Source of the DNA: Actinopolyspora biskrensis
GTDB taxonomy: Bacteria; Actinomycetota; Actinomycetes; Mycobacteriales; Pseudonocardiaceae
DNA: 64,000 bases
Direction: 5' to 3'
Assembly: GCF_013408175.1 (NCBI RefSeq)
Contig: NZ_JACBYW010000001.1
Location: forward strand, 248,001 to 312,000
This document shows, in pieces, positions 40,657-51,816 of the stretch; within the stretch, counting starts at the first letter, position 1; each line of letters opens with the position of its first letter. The translations under genes were made by a program, and so were the position numbers. Under the pieces are notes generated by a model that was not told the origin of the DNA, searched no databases, and saw only the letters and a list, made by a program, of their open reading frames with translations.

Positions 40657-41355
40657 GTGGCGTCACGCCAATCGGCGGACGCGACGGCCCCGGCCGGGCA
40701 ACGTGAATTGCTCTCGGCCGGCGACGTCGCGCGCACTGTCGCCCGAATGGCCCATCAAATCATCGAAAAGACCGCGCTCGACAGCGGTGGCGACCACGTC
40801 GTCCTGCTCGGTGTCCCCACCCGGGGTGCTCCACTCGCCCGGCGCGTCGCGGAGCGCATCGCCACTTTCACCGGTGTGCACCCGCCCGCCGGAGCGTTGG
40901 ACATCACCCTGTACCGGGACGACCTGCGTCAGCAGCCGAACCGTCCGCTCGAGGCCAGCGACGTCCCCGTGGAAGGGGTGGACGGTGCGCTGGTCGTGCT
41001 GGTCGACGACGTGCTGTTCTCGGGGCGTACGGTTCGTTCGGCGCTGGACGCGCTGCGCGACCAGGGACGTCCGCGAGCGGTCCAGCTGGCCGTGCTGGTG
41101 GATCGCGGGCACCGCGAGCTGCCCATCCGGGCCGACTACGTGGGCAAGAACGTGCCGACGGCCCGGAACGAGGACGTCGCGGTACGCCTCACCGAGGTGG
41201 ACGGCACCGACGCCGTGCTGCTCCGGCGCCCCGAACCCGCCCCCGGGGCCGCGGCGGACGATTCCCGTCCCACCGGCGAGTCCTCCACCGAAGAGCCCGA
41301 CCACCCGAACAGCGCGAATTCCGGTGCCACCGGTTCGGCCGGAGAGGAACAGTGA
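40657..41355 (+). CDS. pyrR: Bifunctional pyr operon regulator / uracil phosphoribosyltransferase
   Basis: Binds pyr mRNA when UMP is high and has uracil phosphoribosyltransferase activity. It has 232 residues from GTG 40657, spaced well from AAGGAGG. The PRPP-binding loop is [18 protein letters not shown], and the RNA-binding basic surface includes [13 protein letters not shown]. The family core is about 185 residues; the extra 45-residue tail is a disordered Asp/Ser/Glu/Pro stretch. It leads the operon pyrR-pyrB-pyrC-membrane protein-carA-carB-pyrF, with stop/start overlaps at each junction. Confidence 0.96.
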   Translation: MASRQSADATAPAGQRELLSAGDVARTVARMAHQIIEKTALDSGGDHVVLLGVPTRGAPLARRVAERIATFTGVHPPAGALDITLYRDDLRQQPNRPLEASDVPVEGVDGALVVLVDDVLFSGRTVRSALDALRDQGRPRAVQLAVLVDRGHRELPIRADYVGKNVPTARNEDVAVRLTEVDGTDAVLLRRPEPAPGAAADDSRPTGESSTEEPDHPNSANSGATGSAGEEQ

Positions 41356-42287
41356 TGCGGCACCTGCTCACGGCCGAGCGGCTCGACTCGGAAACCGCGA
41401 CCGCCGTGCTCGACACCGCCGACGCGCTCAAGCAGACCCTGCTGGGCAGGGAGGTGCGCAAACTACCGACCCTGCGCGGGCGCACCGTGATCACGATGTT
41501 CTACGAGAACTCCACGCGCACCAGGGTCTCCTTCGAGGTGGCGGGCAAGTGGATGAGCGCGGACGTGATCAACGTTTCCGCCTCCGGCTCGTCCACGAGC
41601 AAGGGGGAATCCCTGCGGGACACCGCGCGCACCCTGTCCTCCGCCGGAGCGGACTGCGTGATCCTGCGGCACCAGGCCTCCGGTGCCCCGCACCGGATCG
41701 CCGAGTGGCTGGATCCGACCGGAACCAGGGTCGTCAACGCGGGCGACGGGATGCACGAGCACCCGACCCAGGCGCTGCTGGACGCGGCCACCCTGCGCGA
41801 GCGGCTCGGATCGATATCCGGCCGCAGGATCGGCATCGTCGGCGACCTGCTGCACAGCAGGGTGGCCCGTTCCAACGCGCACCTGTTGCGGACCCTCGGC
41901 GCGGAGGTGGTGCTGATAGCACCGCCGACGCTGGTTCCGGAGGGGACGGAGGACTGGGGGGCCGCGGTCACGCACGACCTCGACGCCCAGCTGCCGGGAT
42001 TGGACGCCGTGATGGCGCTGCGCGTGCAGGCGGAACGGATGCACGGCGGGTTCTTCCCCACGGAGCGGGAGTACTCGATCGGCTACGGCCTCAATCCCGC
42101 CCGCGCGGCGAAGTTGCCCGAGCACGCGGTCGTGCTGCACCCCGGTCCGATGCTGCGCGGCATGGAGATCGCACCGCAGGTCGCCGACTCGCCACGCGCG
42201 GCCGTCGAGCAGCAGGTGCGCAACGGGGTGCACGTGCGGATGGCGGTGCTGTACCACCTGCTGGCCGGAGAGGAGAGCGCGGCGTGA
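41355..42287 (+). CDS. pyrB: Aspartate carbamoyltransferase, catalytic subunit
   Basis: Makes carbamoyl-aspartate from aspartate and carbamoyl phosphate. It has 310 residues. The carbamoyl-phosphate site is [19 protein letters not shown], with [32 protein letters not shown], and the aspartate-binding MALRVQAER. No regulatory pyrI subunit is present, as usual in actinobacteria; the dihydroorotase next door may form a complex with it (family knowledge). ATG 41355 shares one base with the pyrR stop; GTG 41352 is an alternative start. Confidence 0.97.
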   Translation: MRHLLTAERLDSETATAVLDTADALKQTLLGREVRKLPTLRGRTVITMFYENSTRTRVSFEVAGKWMSADVINVSASGSSTSKGESLRDTARTLSSAGADCVILRHQASGAPHRIAEWLDPTGTRVVNAGDGMHEHPTQALLDAATLRERLGSISGRRIGIVGDLLHSRVARSNAHLLRTLGAEVVLIAPPTLVPEGTEDWGAAVTHDLDAQLPGLDAVMALRVQAERMHGGFFPTEREYSIGYGLNPARAAKLPEHAVVLHPGPMLRGMEIAPQVADSPRAAVEQQVRNGVHVRMAVLYHLLAGEESAA

Positions 42288-43630
42288 ACGGTGTCGAACG
42301 ACCGACGGAGGACTCCGGTGGGCGGGTGCTGCTGCGCTCGGTGCGCCCGTACGGCACCGGAGAGCCGGTGGACCTGCTCGCGGAGAACGGGAAGATAGCG
42401 GCGATCGGCGAGGGTCTCGACGTCGAGGCGGACGAGGTCGTCCACGCCGAGGGGGGCGTGGCCCTTCCCGGTTTCGTGGACCTCCACACCCATCTGCGCG
42501 AGCCGGGACGCGAGGACGCCGAAACCGTCGAGAGCGGTTCGGTCGCGGCGGCCCTCGGTGGCTACACCGCGGTGTTCGCGATGGCCAACACCGATCCGGT
42601 GGCCGACAACGCGATCGTCGTCGAACACGTCCGACGGCGCGGGACCGAGGTCGGCCTGGTCGACGTGCACCCGGTCGGGGCGGTGACGGCCGGGCTGGGC
42701 GGTACGAAGCTGGCCGAGATCGGTGCGATGGCCCGCTCGGACGCCGCGGTGCGCGTGTTCTCCGACGACGGCCACTGCGTGGACGACCCGCTGCTGATGC
42801 GGCGGGCCCTGGAGTACACCGGCGCTTTCGGCGGTGTGGTCGCCCAGCACGCCCAGGACCCGCGGCTCACTCCCGATGCCCAGGCCCACGAGGGGGGCAA
42901 CGCCGCGCGGCTCGGGTTGGCCGGCTGGCCCGCCCCGGCCGAGGAGTCCGTGGTGGCCAGGGACTGCATGCTCGCCGGGCACACCGGCGGCAGGCTGCAC
43001 GTGTGCCACGTGTCCAGCGCGGGGACGGCGGACTTCCTGCGCTGGTGGCGTTCCCGCCAGGTGCGGGGAGGCGTCTCCGCGGAGGTGACTCCGCACCACC
43101 TGCTGCTCACCGACGAGCTGCTGGAGACCTACGATCCGCTGTACAAGGTCAATCCGCCGCTGCGCACCGACGACGACGTGCGGAGCCTGCGCGAGGCCCT
43201 GGCTTCCGGCGTGATCGACTGCGTGGCCACCGACCACGCGCCGCACGCCGAGCAGGACAAGGACTGCGAGTGGTCCGCCGCACGCCCCGGGATGCTCGGG
43301 CTGCAGACCGCGCTCTCGGTGCTGGTCCGCAGCATGGTCCGTCCCGGGCTGCTGGACTGGCGGGGCGTCGCGCGGGTGCTGAGCGAGGCCCCGGCCCGCA
43401 TCGCGGGGCTGGCCGACCAGGGGCGCCCCCTCGAGGTCGGGGAACCGGCGAACATCGCGCTGGTGGATCCGGAGAGCGAGTGGACCGTGCACGGGACGGA
43501 GCTGGCCGGAACCGCGGTCAACACTCCGTTCGAGGGAATGGTGCTGCCAGCCAGGGTGTTCGCGACGATCTCGCGCGGACGCGTCACCGCGCTGGGCGGC
43601 AAGGTGGAAGCGCGTGGAGGTCGATCCTGA
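42284..43630 (+). CDS. pyrC: Dihydroorotase (class I)
   Basis: Cyclises carbamoyl-aspartate to dihydroorotate. It has 448 residues, an amidohydrolase TIM barrel. The metal site is [10 protein letters not shown] (HxH), with histidines in AQHAQD and CHVSSAG, and the catalytic aspartate in ATDHAPH. The substrate arginine/asparagine segment is [12 protein letters not shown]. It starts at GTG 42284, overlapping the pyrB stop (GTGA). The same reading frame is open far upstream through pyrR/pyrB, but that part is not coding. Confidence 0.97.
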   Translation: MNGVERPTEDSGGRVLLRSVRPYGTGEPVDLLAENGKIAAIGEGLDVEADEVVHAEGGVALPGFVDLHTHLREPGREDAETVESGSVAAALGGYTAVFAMANTDPVADNAIVVEHVRRRGTEVGLVDVHPVGAVTAGLGGTKLAEIGAMARSDAAVRVFSDDGHCVDDPLLMRRALEYTGAFGGVVAQHAQDPRLTPDAQAHEGGNAARLGLAGWPAPAEESVVARDCMLAGHTGGRLHVCHVSSAGTADFLRWWRSRQVRGGVSAEVTPHHLLLTDELLETYDPLYKVNPPLRTDDDVRSLREALASGVIDCVATDHAPHAEQDKDCEWSAARPGMLGLQTALSVLVRSMVRPGLLDWRGVARVLSEAPARIAGLADQGRPLEVGEPANIALVDPESEWTVHGTELAGTAVNTPFEGMVLPARVFATISRGRVTALGGKVEARGGRS

Positions 43631-44193
43631 TGGCACGAGCACTGTGGGTGCTGGGACTGCTCCTCGTCGCGCTGCTGGTCGTGTACGGGATGCGCCGGGG
43701 GTGGCTCAACCGCGCGCGCAGGCACGCGGACCTGCCCGGGCTGCTTCCCGAACCCCCGTCCGGAGGGACCCCGGAGGCCGAGCTGGTGCCGGCCTCCGAC
43801 GGGCTCTACGTGGGAACGACCGTCGCGGGCGACTGGCAGGACAGGGTCAGCGCCGGATCGCTCGGGCACCGCGCGAGCGCGCGGGCCCGGCTGTACCGCA
43901 CGGGACTGCTCCTCGAGCGGACCGGAACGGAGCCGCTCTGGATACCGGTCTCGGCGGTGCGCGACGCACGGGTGGATCACAAACTGGCGAACAAGGTTGT
44001 TCCCGGTGTGGGAATGCTGGTGGTGACCTGGAAGTTGGGGGACCACCTGCTGGACAGCGGATTTCGCCCCGAGGGTGAGACCGACCCGGGGGAATGGGTG
44101 CGCGCCCTTCACGCGTTGCCGCCCGCCGACCCCGACGGTTCCGAATCCGAGCACGACTACGAGACCGCGACTCCGCGGCAGGAGGAGACATGA
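43630..44193 (+). CDS. Membrane-anchored protein of the pyr operon (Rv1382-like)
   Basis: A 187-residue protein with one N-terminal membrane helix (residues 4-21). A PH-like or beta-rich domain follows (about 50-160; LYVGTTVAGDWQDRV, ARARLYRTGLLLERTG, WIPVSAVRDARVDHK), then an acidic tail. It is always found between pyrC and carA in actinobacteria (Rv1382 in M. tuberculosis); its function is not established. The stop of pyrC and its ATG share one base, and it overlaps carA by four bases, so it is coupled to pyrimidine synthesis. A membrane link for the pathway is speculative. Confidence 0.85.
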   Translation: MARALWVLGLLLVALLVVYGMRRGWLNRARRHADLPGLLPEPPSGGTPEAELVPASDGLYVGTTVAGDWQDRVSAGSLGHRASARARLYRTGLLLERTGTEPLWIPVSAVRDARVDHKLANKVVPGVGMLVVTWKLGDHLLDSGFRPEGETDPGEWVRALHALPPADPDGSESEHDYETATPRQEET

Positions 44194-45311
44194 CCGCGCA
44201 GACGCCAGCCGCCCTGGTGCTTGAGGACGGCCGGATCTTTCGCGGCGAGGCTTTCGGCAGCGAGGGCTCTTGCCTCGGTGAGGTCGTATTCAGCACCGGA
44301 ATGACGGGTTACCAGGAAACTCTGACCGACCCCTCGTACCACCGCCAGATCGTGGTGTCCACGGCACCGCAGATCGGCAACACGGGGTGGAACGACGAGG
44401 ACGACGAGTCGCAACGCATCTGGGTCGCGGGCTACGCGGTGCGCGATCCGGCGCGCGCGCCCTCCTCGTGGCGCTCCACGCGTTCGCTGCCCGCGGAGAT
44501 GAGCAGGCAGGGGGTGGTCGGTATCTCCGGTATCGACACCCGGGCCGTCACCCGGCACATCCGGGAACGCGGCGCGATGCGGGCCGGTGTCTTCTCCGGC
44601 GCGGAGCTGGCCACGGACCGGGAGATGATCGACCGGGTGACCGCGGGCGGCGGGATGGTCGGTGCCGACCTGGCCGGTGACGTGACGACCGGCGAGCCCT
44701 ACGTGGTGCGGGCGCGGGGCGAACGCCGTTTCACGGTGGCGGCGCTGGACCTGGGCATCAAGTCCAACACCCCCCGGATGATGGCCGAGCGGGGGATCGA
44801 GACCCACGTGCTGCCGCTGACGGCTTCGCTGTCCGAGGTGCGCTCCCTCGCTCCGGACGGGGTGTTCCTGTCCAACGGGCCGGGGGACCCGGCCACCGCG
44901 GACCACGCCACGGAACTGACCAAGGAGATCCTGGGGGCGGGGATCCCGCTGTTCGGGATCTGCTTCGGCAACCAGATCCTCGGCCGGGCCCTGGGGCGGG
45001 ACACCTACAAGCTGCCCTACGGCCACCGCGGCGTGAACATCCCCGTCATCGACGACGAGACCGGCCGCGTGGCCATCACGGCGCAGAACCACGGTTTCGC
45101 CGTGCGCGGGGAACCGGGTGAGCGCTTCGACACCGAGTTCGGCCGTGCGATGGTCAGCCACCACTGCGCGAACGACGGAGCCGTCGAGGGGCTGCGGTTG
45201 CTGGACACTCCCGCGTTCAGCGTGCAGTACCACCCGGAGGCCGCCGCGGGTCCCCACGACGCGGCACCCCTGTTCGATTCCTTCGTACGACTGATGAGCG
45301 AGGCACGCTGA
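44190..45311 (+). CDS. carA: Carbamoyl-phosphate synthase small (glutaminase) subunit
   Basis: Releases ammonia from glutamine and channels it to CarB. It has 373 residues. The N-terminal CarA domain (about 1-150) has [13 protein letters not shown] and [13 protein letters not shown]. The class I glutamine amidotransferase domain has the nucleophile Cys in [10 protein letters not shown] and the His-Glu pair near [15 protein letters not shown] 44190 follows GGAGGAG. CarB begins at the last base of its stop (TGATG). Confidence 0.97.
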   Translation: MTAQTPAALVLEDGRIFRGEAFGSEGSCLGEVVFSTGMTGYQETLTDPSYHRQIVVSTAPQIGNTGWNDEDDESQRIWVAGYAVRDPARAPSSWRSTRSLPAEMSRQGVVGISGIDTRAVTRHIRERGAMRAGVFSGAELATDREMIDRVTAGGGMVGADLAGDVTTGEPYVVRARGERRFTVAALDLGIKSNTPRMMAERGIETHVLPLTASLSEVRSLAPDGVFLSNGPGDPATADHATELTKEILGAGIPLFGICFGNQILGRALGRDTYKLPYGHRGVNIPVIDDETGRVAITAQNHGFAVRGEPGERFDTEFGRAMVSHHCANDGAVEGLRLLDTPAFSVQYHPEAAAGPHDAAPLFDSFVRLMSEAR

Positions 45312-48300
45312 TGCCCAAGAGGACCGACATCAACCACGTTCTGGTCATCGGATCCGGCCCGATCGTGATCGGCCAGGCGTGTGAGTTCGACTATTCCGGC
45401 ACCCAGGCCTGCCGGGTGCTGCGCTCCGAGGGCATCCGGGTGAGCCTGGTCAACTCGAACCCGGCGACGATCATGACCGATCCCGAGTTCGCCGATTCCA
45501 CCTACATCGAGCCGATCACCCCCGAGTTCGTGGAGAAGGTCATCGACGCGGAGCGTCCGGACGCGTTGCTGGCCACGCTGGGCGGTCAGACGGCGTTGAA
45601 CACCGCCGTGGCGCTCTACGAGCAGGGCGTGCTCGAGAAGTACGGGGTCGAGCTGATCGGCGCGGACATCGAGGCCATCCAGCGCGGTGAGGACCGCCAG
45701 CGCTTCAAGGACATCGTGCGCTCGGTGGGCGGCGGCGTCCCCGGCAGCCGGGTGTGCAACACGATGGACGAGGTGCGCGACTTCGTCGCGGAGTGCGGCC
45801 TTCCCGTGGTGATCCGCCCGAGCTTCACCATGGGCGGTCTCGGCTCCGGCATGGCGCACACCCACGAGGAGCTGGAGCGGATGGCCTCGCTGGGGCTGAC
45901 GGAGTCCCCGGTGCACGAGGTGCTCATCGAGGAGAGCGTGCTCGGCTGGAAGGAGTACGAGCTGGAGCTGATGCGCGACCACGCGGACAACGTGGTCGTG
46001 GTCTGCTCGATCGAGAACGTCGACCCGATGGGCGTGCACACCGGCGACTCGGTCACCGTGGCCCCGTCCATGACGCTGACCGACCGCGAGTACCAGCACA
46101 TGCGCGACGTGGGCATCGACGTGCTGCGCGAGGTCGGGGTGGACACCGGGGGGTGCAACATCCAGTTCGCCATCCACCCGCGCACCGGGCGGATGGTGGT
46201 CATCGAGATGAACCCGCGCGTGTCGCGTTCCTCGGCCCTGGCCTCCAAGGCCACGGGCTTCCCGATCGCCAAGATCGCGGCGAAGCTGGCCGTCGGCTAC
46301 AGCCTCGACGAGATCCCCAACGACATCACCAGGAAGACCCCGGCCAGCTTCGAGCCCGCGCTGGACTACGTGGTGGTCAAGGCCCCGCGCTTCGCCTTCG
46401 AGAAGTTCCCCGGCGCCGACACCGGGCTGACCACCACGATGAAGAGCGTCGGCGAGGCCATGGCGCTGGGCAGGAACTTCACCGAGGCGCTGGGCAAGGC
46501 CATGCGCTCGCTGGAGTCCGCGCGCTCCGGTTTCTGGACCGTGCCGGACCCCGAGGGGGCGACGCTGGACTCCACCCTGGACGAGCTGACCAACGGGCAC
46601 GACGGCAGGCTCTACACGGTGGAGCGGGCCCTGCGCATGGGGGCCACCGTCGCCCAGGTGCACGAGGCCTCGGGGATCGATCCCTGGTTCGTGGACCAGA
46701 TCGCCGGGGTGGTCGAGCTGCGCGAGGAGATCCTGGCCGCTCCCGTGCTGGACGCAGAGCTGCTGCGCCGCACCAAACGAGCGGGCCTGTCGGACCGCCA
46801 GATCGCCGCGCTGCGCCCCGAACTGGCCGGGGAGTACGGGGTGCGCTCCCTGCGGCACCGGCTCGGTGTGCGCCCGGTCTACAAGACCGTCGACACCTGC
46901 GCGGCCGAGTTCGCCGCCTCCACGCCGTACCACTACTCTGCGTACGAGTCGGATCCCGGCGCCGAGTCCGAGGTCGCGCGGCAGCGCGAACGCCCGAAGG
47001 TGATCATCCTCGGATCCGGCCCCAACCGGATCGGGCAGGGGATCGAGTTCGACTACTCCTGCGTGCACGCGGCGATGGGGCTGGGAGCGGCCCCCGACAA
47101 CGGCGGCCTGGGCTACGAGACCGTGATGGTCAACTGCAACCCGGAGACCGTCTCGACCGACTACGACACCTCCGACCGGCTGTACTTCGAGCCGCTCACC
47201 TTCGAGGACGTGCTCGAGGTCGTGCACTCCGAGCAGGCCTCGGGAACCGTCGCCGGAGTGGTGGTGCAGCTGGGCGGGCAGACGCCGCTCGGTCTGGCGC
47301 GGAAGCTCACCGAGGCGGGGATTCCCGTCGTCGGGACCCCGCCGGAGGCCATCCACCTGGCCGAGGACCGCGGCTCCTTCGGCGAAGTCCTGGGCAAGGC
47401 GGGTCTGCCCGCGCCGAGCTACGGGACGGCCACCTCCTTCGAGGGGGCCAAGCGGATCGCCGACGACATCGGCTACCCGGTGCTGGTCCGCCCGTCCTAC
47501 GTGCTCGGCGGCAGGGGCATGGAGATCGTCTACGACGAGGCCTCGCTGGAGAACTACATCGCGCGTGCCACCGAGGTCACTCCGGAGCACCCCGTGCTGG
47601 TGGACAACTTCCTCGACGACGCGATCGAGATCGACGTGGACGCGCTGGCCGACGGGAACGAGGTCTACATCGGCGGTGTGATGGAGCACATCGAGGAGGC
47701 CGGGATCCACTCCGGTGACTCCGCCTGCGCGCTGCCGCCGATCACGCTCGGGCGTCAGGACGTCGAGAAGGTCCGGCGCTGCACCGAGGCCCTGGCCAAC
47801 GGGATCGGAGTGCGCGGGCTGCTCAACGTGCAGTACGCGCTCAAGGACGACGTGCTCTACGTGCTCGAGGCCAACCCCCGCGCCTCCCGCACGGTGCCGT
47901 TCGTCTCCAAGGCGGCCGGGGCCCCGCTGGCCAAGGCCGCCGCGCGGGTCATGCTCGGGTCCACGATCACCGATCTGCGCGCGGAGGGGATCCTGCCCGC
48001 GCACGGTGACGGTGCCGACCTCCCGATGGACGCGCCCGTCGCGGTCAAGGAGGCCGTGCTGCCGTTCCACCGGTTCCGCACCCCCGAGGGGCACGGCATC
48101 GACTCGCTGCTCGGGCCCGAGATGAAGTCCACCGGCGAGGTCATGGGAATCGACACCGCCTTCGGGCAGGCGTTCGCCAAGTCGCAGAGCGGGGCCTACG
48201 GTTCGCTGCCCACTTCGGGCAGGGTCTTCGTCTCGGTGGCCAACAAGGACAAGCGGTCCATGGTGTTCCCGGTCAAGCGGCTCGCCGACCTCGGGTTCGA

Positions 48301-48688
48301 CATCTGCGCCACGGCGGGGACCGCCGAGGTGCTGCAACGCAACGACATCGCCTGCTCGGTGGTCCGCAAGCACAACGAGTCCCCCGAGGGGGCCGGTGCC
48401 GCCGGAAGCGGCGGGCCCGGCGACGAGCGCGACGTCATCGGACTCATCAAGGCCGGTGAGATCGACATGGTGTTCAACACGCCCTACGGGAACCCGGGGC
48501 CGCGCGTGGACGGCTACGAGATTCGCACTGCCGCCGTGTCGCGGGACATCCCGTGCATCACCACGGTGCAGGGCGCCGCCGCGGCCGTACAGGGCGTGGA
48601 GGCGGCCATCCTGGGCAACATCGGCGTTCGGCCGTTGCAACGGCTGCAGGCGGCGCTGCGAAGTGATCGGACGGGTGAAGCAGGATGA
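45311..48688 (+). CDS. carB: Carbamoyl-phosphate synthase large subunit
   Basis: Makes carbamoyl phosphate from bicarbonate, ammonia and two ATP for pyrimidines and arginine. It has 1125 residues with two tandem ATP-grasp synthetase halves: the first opens [20 protein letters not shown] (near residue 10) and the second [21 protein letters not shown] (near 565), each with an ATP-grasp region such as [14 protein letters not shown] or [11 protein letters not shown]. An oligomerisation domain lies between them. The C-terminal MGS-like allosteric domain begins near residue 970 and binds UMP/ornithine in homologues. It contains a Gly-rich insertion at about 1025-1040 ([13 protein letters not shown]). 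Confidence 0.97.
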   Translation: MPKRTDINHVLVIGSGPIVIGQACEFDYSGTQACRVLRSEGIRVSLVNSNPATIMTDPEFADSTYIEPITPEFVEKVIDAERPDALLATLGGQTALNTAVALYEQGVLEKYGVELIGADIEAIQRGEDRQRFKDIVRSVGGGVPGSRVCNTMDEVRDFVAECGLPVVIRPSFTMGGLGSGMAHTHEELERMASLGLTESPVHEVLIEESVLGWKEYELELMRDHADNVVVVCSIENVDPMGVHTGDSVTVAPSMTLTDREYQHMRDVGIDVLREVGVDTGGCNIQFAIHPRTGRMVVIEMNPRVSRSSALASKATGFPIAKIAAKLAVGYSLDEIPNDITRKTPASFEPALDYVVVKAPRFAFEKFPGADTGLTTTMKSVGEAMALGRNFTEALGKAMRSLESARSGFWTVPDPEGATLDSTLDELTNGHDGRLYTVERALRMGATVAQVHEASGIDPWFVDQIAGVVELREEILAAPVLDAELLRRTKRAGLSDRQIAALRPELAGEYGVRSLRHRLGVRPVYKTVDTCAAEFAASTPYHYSAYESDPGAESEVARQRERPKVIILGSGPNRIGQGIEFDYSCVHAAMGLGAAPDNGGLGYETVMVNCNPETVSTDYDTSDRLYFEPLTFEDVLEVVHSEQASGTVAGVVVQLGGQTPLGLARKLTEAGIPVVGTPPEAIHLAEDRGSFGEVLGKAGLPAPSYGTATSFEGAKRIADDIGYPVLVRPSYVLGGRGMEIVYDEASLENYIARATEVTPEHPVLVDNFLDDAIEIDVDALADGNEVYIGGVMEHIEEAGIHSGDSACALPPITLGRQDVEKVRRCTEALANGIGVRGLLNVQYALKDDVLYVLEANPRASRTVPFVSKAAGAPLAKAAARVMLGSTITDLRAEGILPAHGDGADLPMDAPVAVKEAVLPFHRFRTPEGHGIDSLLGPEMKSTGEVMGIDTAFGQAFAKSQSGAYGSLPTSGRVFVSVANKDKRSMVFPVKRLADLGFDICATAGTAEVLQRNDIACSVVRKHNESPEGAGAAGSGGPGDERDVIGLIKAGEIDMVFNTPYGNPGPRVDGYEIRTAAVSRDIPCITTVQGAAAAVQGVEAAILGNIGVRPLQRLQAALRSDRTGEAG

Positions 48689-49530
48689 CGGCGGTGCAGG
48701 CGACCTTCGGGCAACGACTCGGGGAGGCGATCGACGCGCGGGGACCGCTCTGCGTCGGCATCGATCCGCACCCGGCTCTGCTGCACGCGTGGGGTCTGGA
48801 GGAGACCCCCGCAGCCCTGGAGCGCTTCGCCATGACGGTGCTGGAGGCCGTCGCCGGGGAAGTGGCGGTGCTCAAGCCCCAGTCGGCGTTTTTCGAGGCG
48901 TACGGCTCGCGGGGCATCGCCGTCCTGGAACGCGTGGTCGCCGAGGCCCGCCAGGCCGGGGCCTTGGTGATCCACGACGTCAAGCGGGGTGACATCGGTT
49001 CGACCATGACCGCCTACGCCAACGCCTACCTGGACGAGAACTCGCCGTTGTCCGCCGACGCGATAACGGTCTCGCCCTACCTGGGCTACGGTTCGCTCGC
49101 CCCGGCCCTGGGCATCGCCGCCCAGTCCGGACGAGGGGTTTTCGTGCTCGCCCGGACCTCCAACCCGGAGGCGGTCGGGTTGCAGCGCTCGAGCACCTCG
49201 GAGGGCACGACGATCGCTCAGTCCATCGTGGACGCCGCGGCGGAGAGCAACGCGGGTGCCAGCCCGATGGGGCACGTGGGCGTGGTGGCAGGCGCCACGA
49301 TCCGTTCCGGTGAACTCGATCTGTCCGAATTGAACGGTCCGGTGCTCGTTCCCGGGCTGGGTGCTCAGGGCGGAACTGTGCGCGGTCTGCGTTCCGTGTT
49401 CGGTTCAGCCCTGCCGCACGTGGTCCCCGCCGTGGCGCGGGAGCTGTTGCGGCACGGACCGAGCGCGGAGGAGTTGCGCTCCGCGACCCGGAGGATGCGT
49501 GATGACCTGTCCGGAATGACCGGGAGGTGA
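48685..49530 (+). CDS. pyrF: Orotidine-5'-phosphate decarboxylase (type 2)
   Basis: Forms UMP from OMP, the last step of UMP synthesis. It has 281 residues, the longer actinobacterial type. The substrate Lys is in [14 protein letters not shown], and the catalytic Asp-Lys-Asp array is [13 protein letters not shown]. The phosphate loop is [16 protein letters not shown] 48685 overlaps the carB stop (ATGA). Last gene of the pyr operon; pyrD and pyrE are not in the window. A terminator-like hairpin follows. Confidence 0.96.
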   Translation: MTAVQATFGQRLGEAIDARGPLCVGIDPHPALLHAWGLEETPAALERFAMTVLEAVAGEVAVLKPQSAFFEAYGSRGIAVLERVVAEARQAGALVIHDVKRGDIGSTMTAYANAYLDENSPLSADAITVSPYLGYGSLAPALGIAAQSGRGVFVLARTSNPEAVGLQRSSTSEGTTIAQSIVDAAAESNAGASPMGHVGVVAGATIRSGELDLSELNGPVLVPGLGAQGGTVRGLRSVFGSALPHVVPAVARELLRHGPSAEELRSATRRMRDDLSGMTGR

Positions 49531-50383
49531 CCTCGCCCGGTACCGCGCGAAGCGGCTGCGCCCCGTGAACAAGCTCGCCGGGGCCCGTGACCGCGGCCCC
49601 CGGACGTGCCGCGTGGACGCGCCGGCCCGGCGCGTCCACGCGACGAACCGCGACGGCGTGGGATTCGATCAGCAATCGTTACTTTCGTCACGGCCGCCTT
49701 CTGCGGAACTCCGCCGGGGTCGGCGGTCCGGTGTGCGAGCGGTCGCTCCGGCTTCCGTCGGCGCGTCGCGGTTTCCCGCGGTGAGCGGCGCCCGTGCCTC
49801 GCCGGGGCCGTCCTCGTGGGAGTCGGGTCGGGAGCCGTCGTTTCCGGGGCGGAAAGCGGATTTCTCGGCGTGTTCCGGCGTGTTCCGGCGCGACGGGAGG
49901 CGTGCTTCCCACGTGAAATCGAACACTTCGCCGTGCGGTGCCTGTCGTCGCGTCCCCCACGTGGAGTCGGTTTTCCGGTGTGTTTCAGCTCTCCCGAACC
50001 GGTTCGCGGGGCGGGAGGGCGAGACACCGGGATCCTCGGGCGGTGGGGGAACTCGCTCCGGTTCGTGCAGTTTTGCTCACACGCCCGACATTCCCGCCGT
50101 GTGCCCGAAATGACCTGCTATGACTCGCTGAGCGTCGCTCAACTGCCCGGAAATCGGACAGTTCGGAACAGTTTTGCCCCGGGTTAGTGCACTTCAGCGT
50201 GGTTGTTGGTAGTACTTGCAGCGGCCGGTGCTCGTCAGTGTCGTGGGCGAGTCACCTGACAGGCCGGGCGGCGGAAGAGCCGATGAAACCGACTCGAAAA
50301 AGGAGGACCCGCCTCGTAGCGACCTGACCTGGGTCGGTACCGTCGCCGCACCGATCAAGAAAACCCACATCACGGAGGACATG
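49531..50383. other. Long intergenic region pyrF-mihF
   Basis: About 850 bases. The left end has the pyr operon hairpin. No intact gene is supported: open frames here have poor codon use and no domains. AT-richer patches at about 50090-50180 and 50200-50220 are the likeliest place for the mihF promoter; TAGTAC near 50210-50215 could be a -10. The mihF leader seems long. Confidence 0.4.
49610..49642 (+). terminator. Hairpin after pyr operon
   Basis: 16-bp perfect GC-rich stem (49610-49625 with 49627-49642); the innermost pairs must open to make a loop. It lies 80 bases after pyrF and probably terminates the pyr transcript. Confidence 0.65.
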
Positions 50384-50701
50384 GTGGCCCTTCCCCAGCT
50401 GACCGAGGAGCAGCGGGCTGCGGCACTCGAAAAGGCGGCTGCCGCCCGTCGCGCCCGCGCTGAGCTCAAAGAGCGCCTCAAGCGCGGTGGGACCAGCCTG
50501 GCCGAGGTCTTGGACAGTGCCGACAACGACGAGACCCTCGGAAAGATGAAGGTCTCCGCGCTGTTGGAGGCCCTTCCCGGCGTGGGCAAGGTCCGCGCGC
50601 AACAGATCATGGAGCGGCTGGAGATCGCGAACAGCCGCAGGCTGCGTGGTCTCGGCGAGCGTCAGCGCAAGGCGCTGCTCGCCGAGTTCAACGCGGCGTG
50701 A
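50384..50701 (+). CDS. mihF: Integration host factor, actinobacterial type (mIHF)
   Basis: A nucleoid-associated DNA-bending protein unrelated to E. coli IHF; essential in mycobacteria and required by phage L5 integrase. The 105-residue length exactly matches the family. A long basic N-terminal helix ([20 protein letters not shown]) precedes a helix-two-turns-helix region with a helix-hairpin-helix motif ([20 protein letters not shown]). GTG 50384 sits 5 bases after GGAGG; ATG 50381 one codon earlier is too close to it. Overlaps gmk by four bases. Confidence 0.94.
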   Translation: MALPQLTEEQRAAALEKAAAARRARAELKERLKRGGTSLAEVLDSADNDETLGKMKVSALLEALPGVGKVRAQQIMERLEIANSRRLRGLGERQRKALLAEFNAA

Positions 50702-51303
50702 TCGACGCGGACGACGGCGTGCGGCCGGGGAGTGTTCACACGGACGCTCCCCGGCTCACCGTCGTCTCCGGCCCTTCCGGTGTCGGCAAGTCGAGCGTGC
50801 TCGACGGGCTGCGCGAACAGGCACCGGAGATCTACTTCAGCGTGTCCGTGACCACCCGCCCCCCTCGCGCGGGCGAAGTCGACGGGGTGCACTACCACTT
50901 CGTCGACCGGGCCGAGTTCGAGCGGATGGTGGACGCGGGCGAGATGCTGGAGTACGCCCACTACGCGGGCAACTACTACGGCACACCGCGTGAACCCGTG
51001 GAGCGAGCGCTGGCCTCGGGACGACCCGCGGTGTTGGAGATCGAACTGCAGGGTGCCCGGCAGGTGCGGCGCAGCATGCCCGAAGCGCGGCTCGTCATGC
51101 TCCTGCCTCCCTCGTGGGAGGATCTCGTCCGGCGGCTGACCGGTCGTCGTACGGAGGACTCCGAGGTTCTCCGGCAACGACTGGACACGGCACGTGCCGA
51201 GCTCGCGGCGCGTTCCGAGTTCGACGCCACCGTCGTGAACGCCGATGTGCGGGCAGCGGCGGATGAATTGGTACGATTGATAACCGGCCCAACCCCCGGT
51301 TAG
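50698..51303 (+). CDS. gmk: Guanylate kinase
   Basis: Converts GMP to GDP with ATP. It has 201 residues. The P-loop is GPSGVGKS (25-32), and the GMP-binding region is [19 protein letters not shown], with [13 protein letters not shown]. The lid region is [20 protein letters not shown] 50698 overlaps the mihF stop; the first 18 residues are a non-conserved extension, so translation might start later, but the coupling supports GTG 50698. A 200-base gap precedes rpoZ. Confidence 0.96.
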   Translation: MIDADDGVRPGSVHTDAPRLTVVSGPSGVGKSSVLDGLREQAPEIYFSVSVTTRPPRAGEVDGVHYHFVDRAEFERMVDAGEMLEYAHYAGNYYGTPREPVERALASGRPAVLEIELQGARQVRRSMPEARLVMLLPPSWEDLVRRLTGRRTEDSEVLRQRLDTARAELAARSEFDATVVNADVRAAADELVRLITGPTPG

Positions 51304-51501
51304 CTGCGGACTTCCGGTCGGCCGCCCGGTGCGGCCGGCCGCGTAGTGGTTCGTCGCGGTTCCGCGTCGGAAGCGCGGCACACCGCGGAGCGGCCGGTAG
51401 GTGGGTCGGACGCCGACCCGGTGCGCGTGTCACGTGCGCCGAGTCGAGTCACCCGGATCGACCGAACCCGATCGCCGTCGGAGAGCACAGGAGCCACGCA
51501 C

Positions 51502-51816
51502 GTGAGCATCCCCAACTCGCTGACCGCCTTTCCCGGCGGCCAGTCCTCGAACACCCAGTCCCAGTCGAGCCTAGTGGCCGAGGGCATCACCGATCCGCCG
51601 ATCGACGATCTGCTGGACAACGTGAGCTCCAAGTACGCGCTGGCCATCTACGCCGCCAAGCGCGCCAGGCAGATCCAGGACTACTACGCCCAGTTGGGCG
51701 AGGGACTGCTGGAGTACGTCGGCCCGCTGGTCGAACCGGGACCGCGGGAGAAGCCGCTGTCCATCGCCCTGCGCGAGATCCACGCGGGCGTCCTGCAACA
51801 CTCCGAGGGCGCGTGA
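51502..51816 (+). CDS. rpoZ: RNA polymerase omega subunit
   Basis: Helps fold and hold the beta' subunit. It has 104 residues. The omega core is visible as [20 protein letters not shown] and [20 protein letters not shown], each helix typical of actinobacterial omega. GTG 51502 has AGGAG at 51489-51493. The coaBC start overlaps its stop (GTGA). The gmk-rpoZ-coaBC-metK order is conserved in actinobacteria. Confidence 0.96.
   Translation: MSIPNSLTAFPGGQSSNTQSQSSLVAEGITDPPIDDLLDNVSSKYALAIYAAKRARQIQDYYAQLGEGLLEYVGPLVEPGPREKPLSIALREIHAGVLQHSEGA

Noticed and set aside
40598-42283. An open frame of 1010 codons covering pyrR, pyrB and pyrC
   Set aside because: Only the part from GTG 42284 is pyrC. 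The upstream part is an Arg/Pro-rich shadow of pyrR and pyrB in another frame, with no ribosome site.
45017-48640. Antisense open frame of about 1200 codons opposite carB
   Set aside because: His/Arg/Gly-rich composition with no domain; it is a mirror of carB codon bias in GC-rich DNA.
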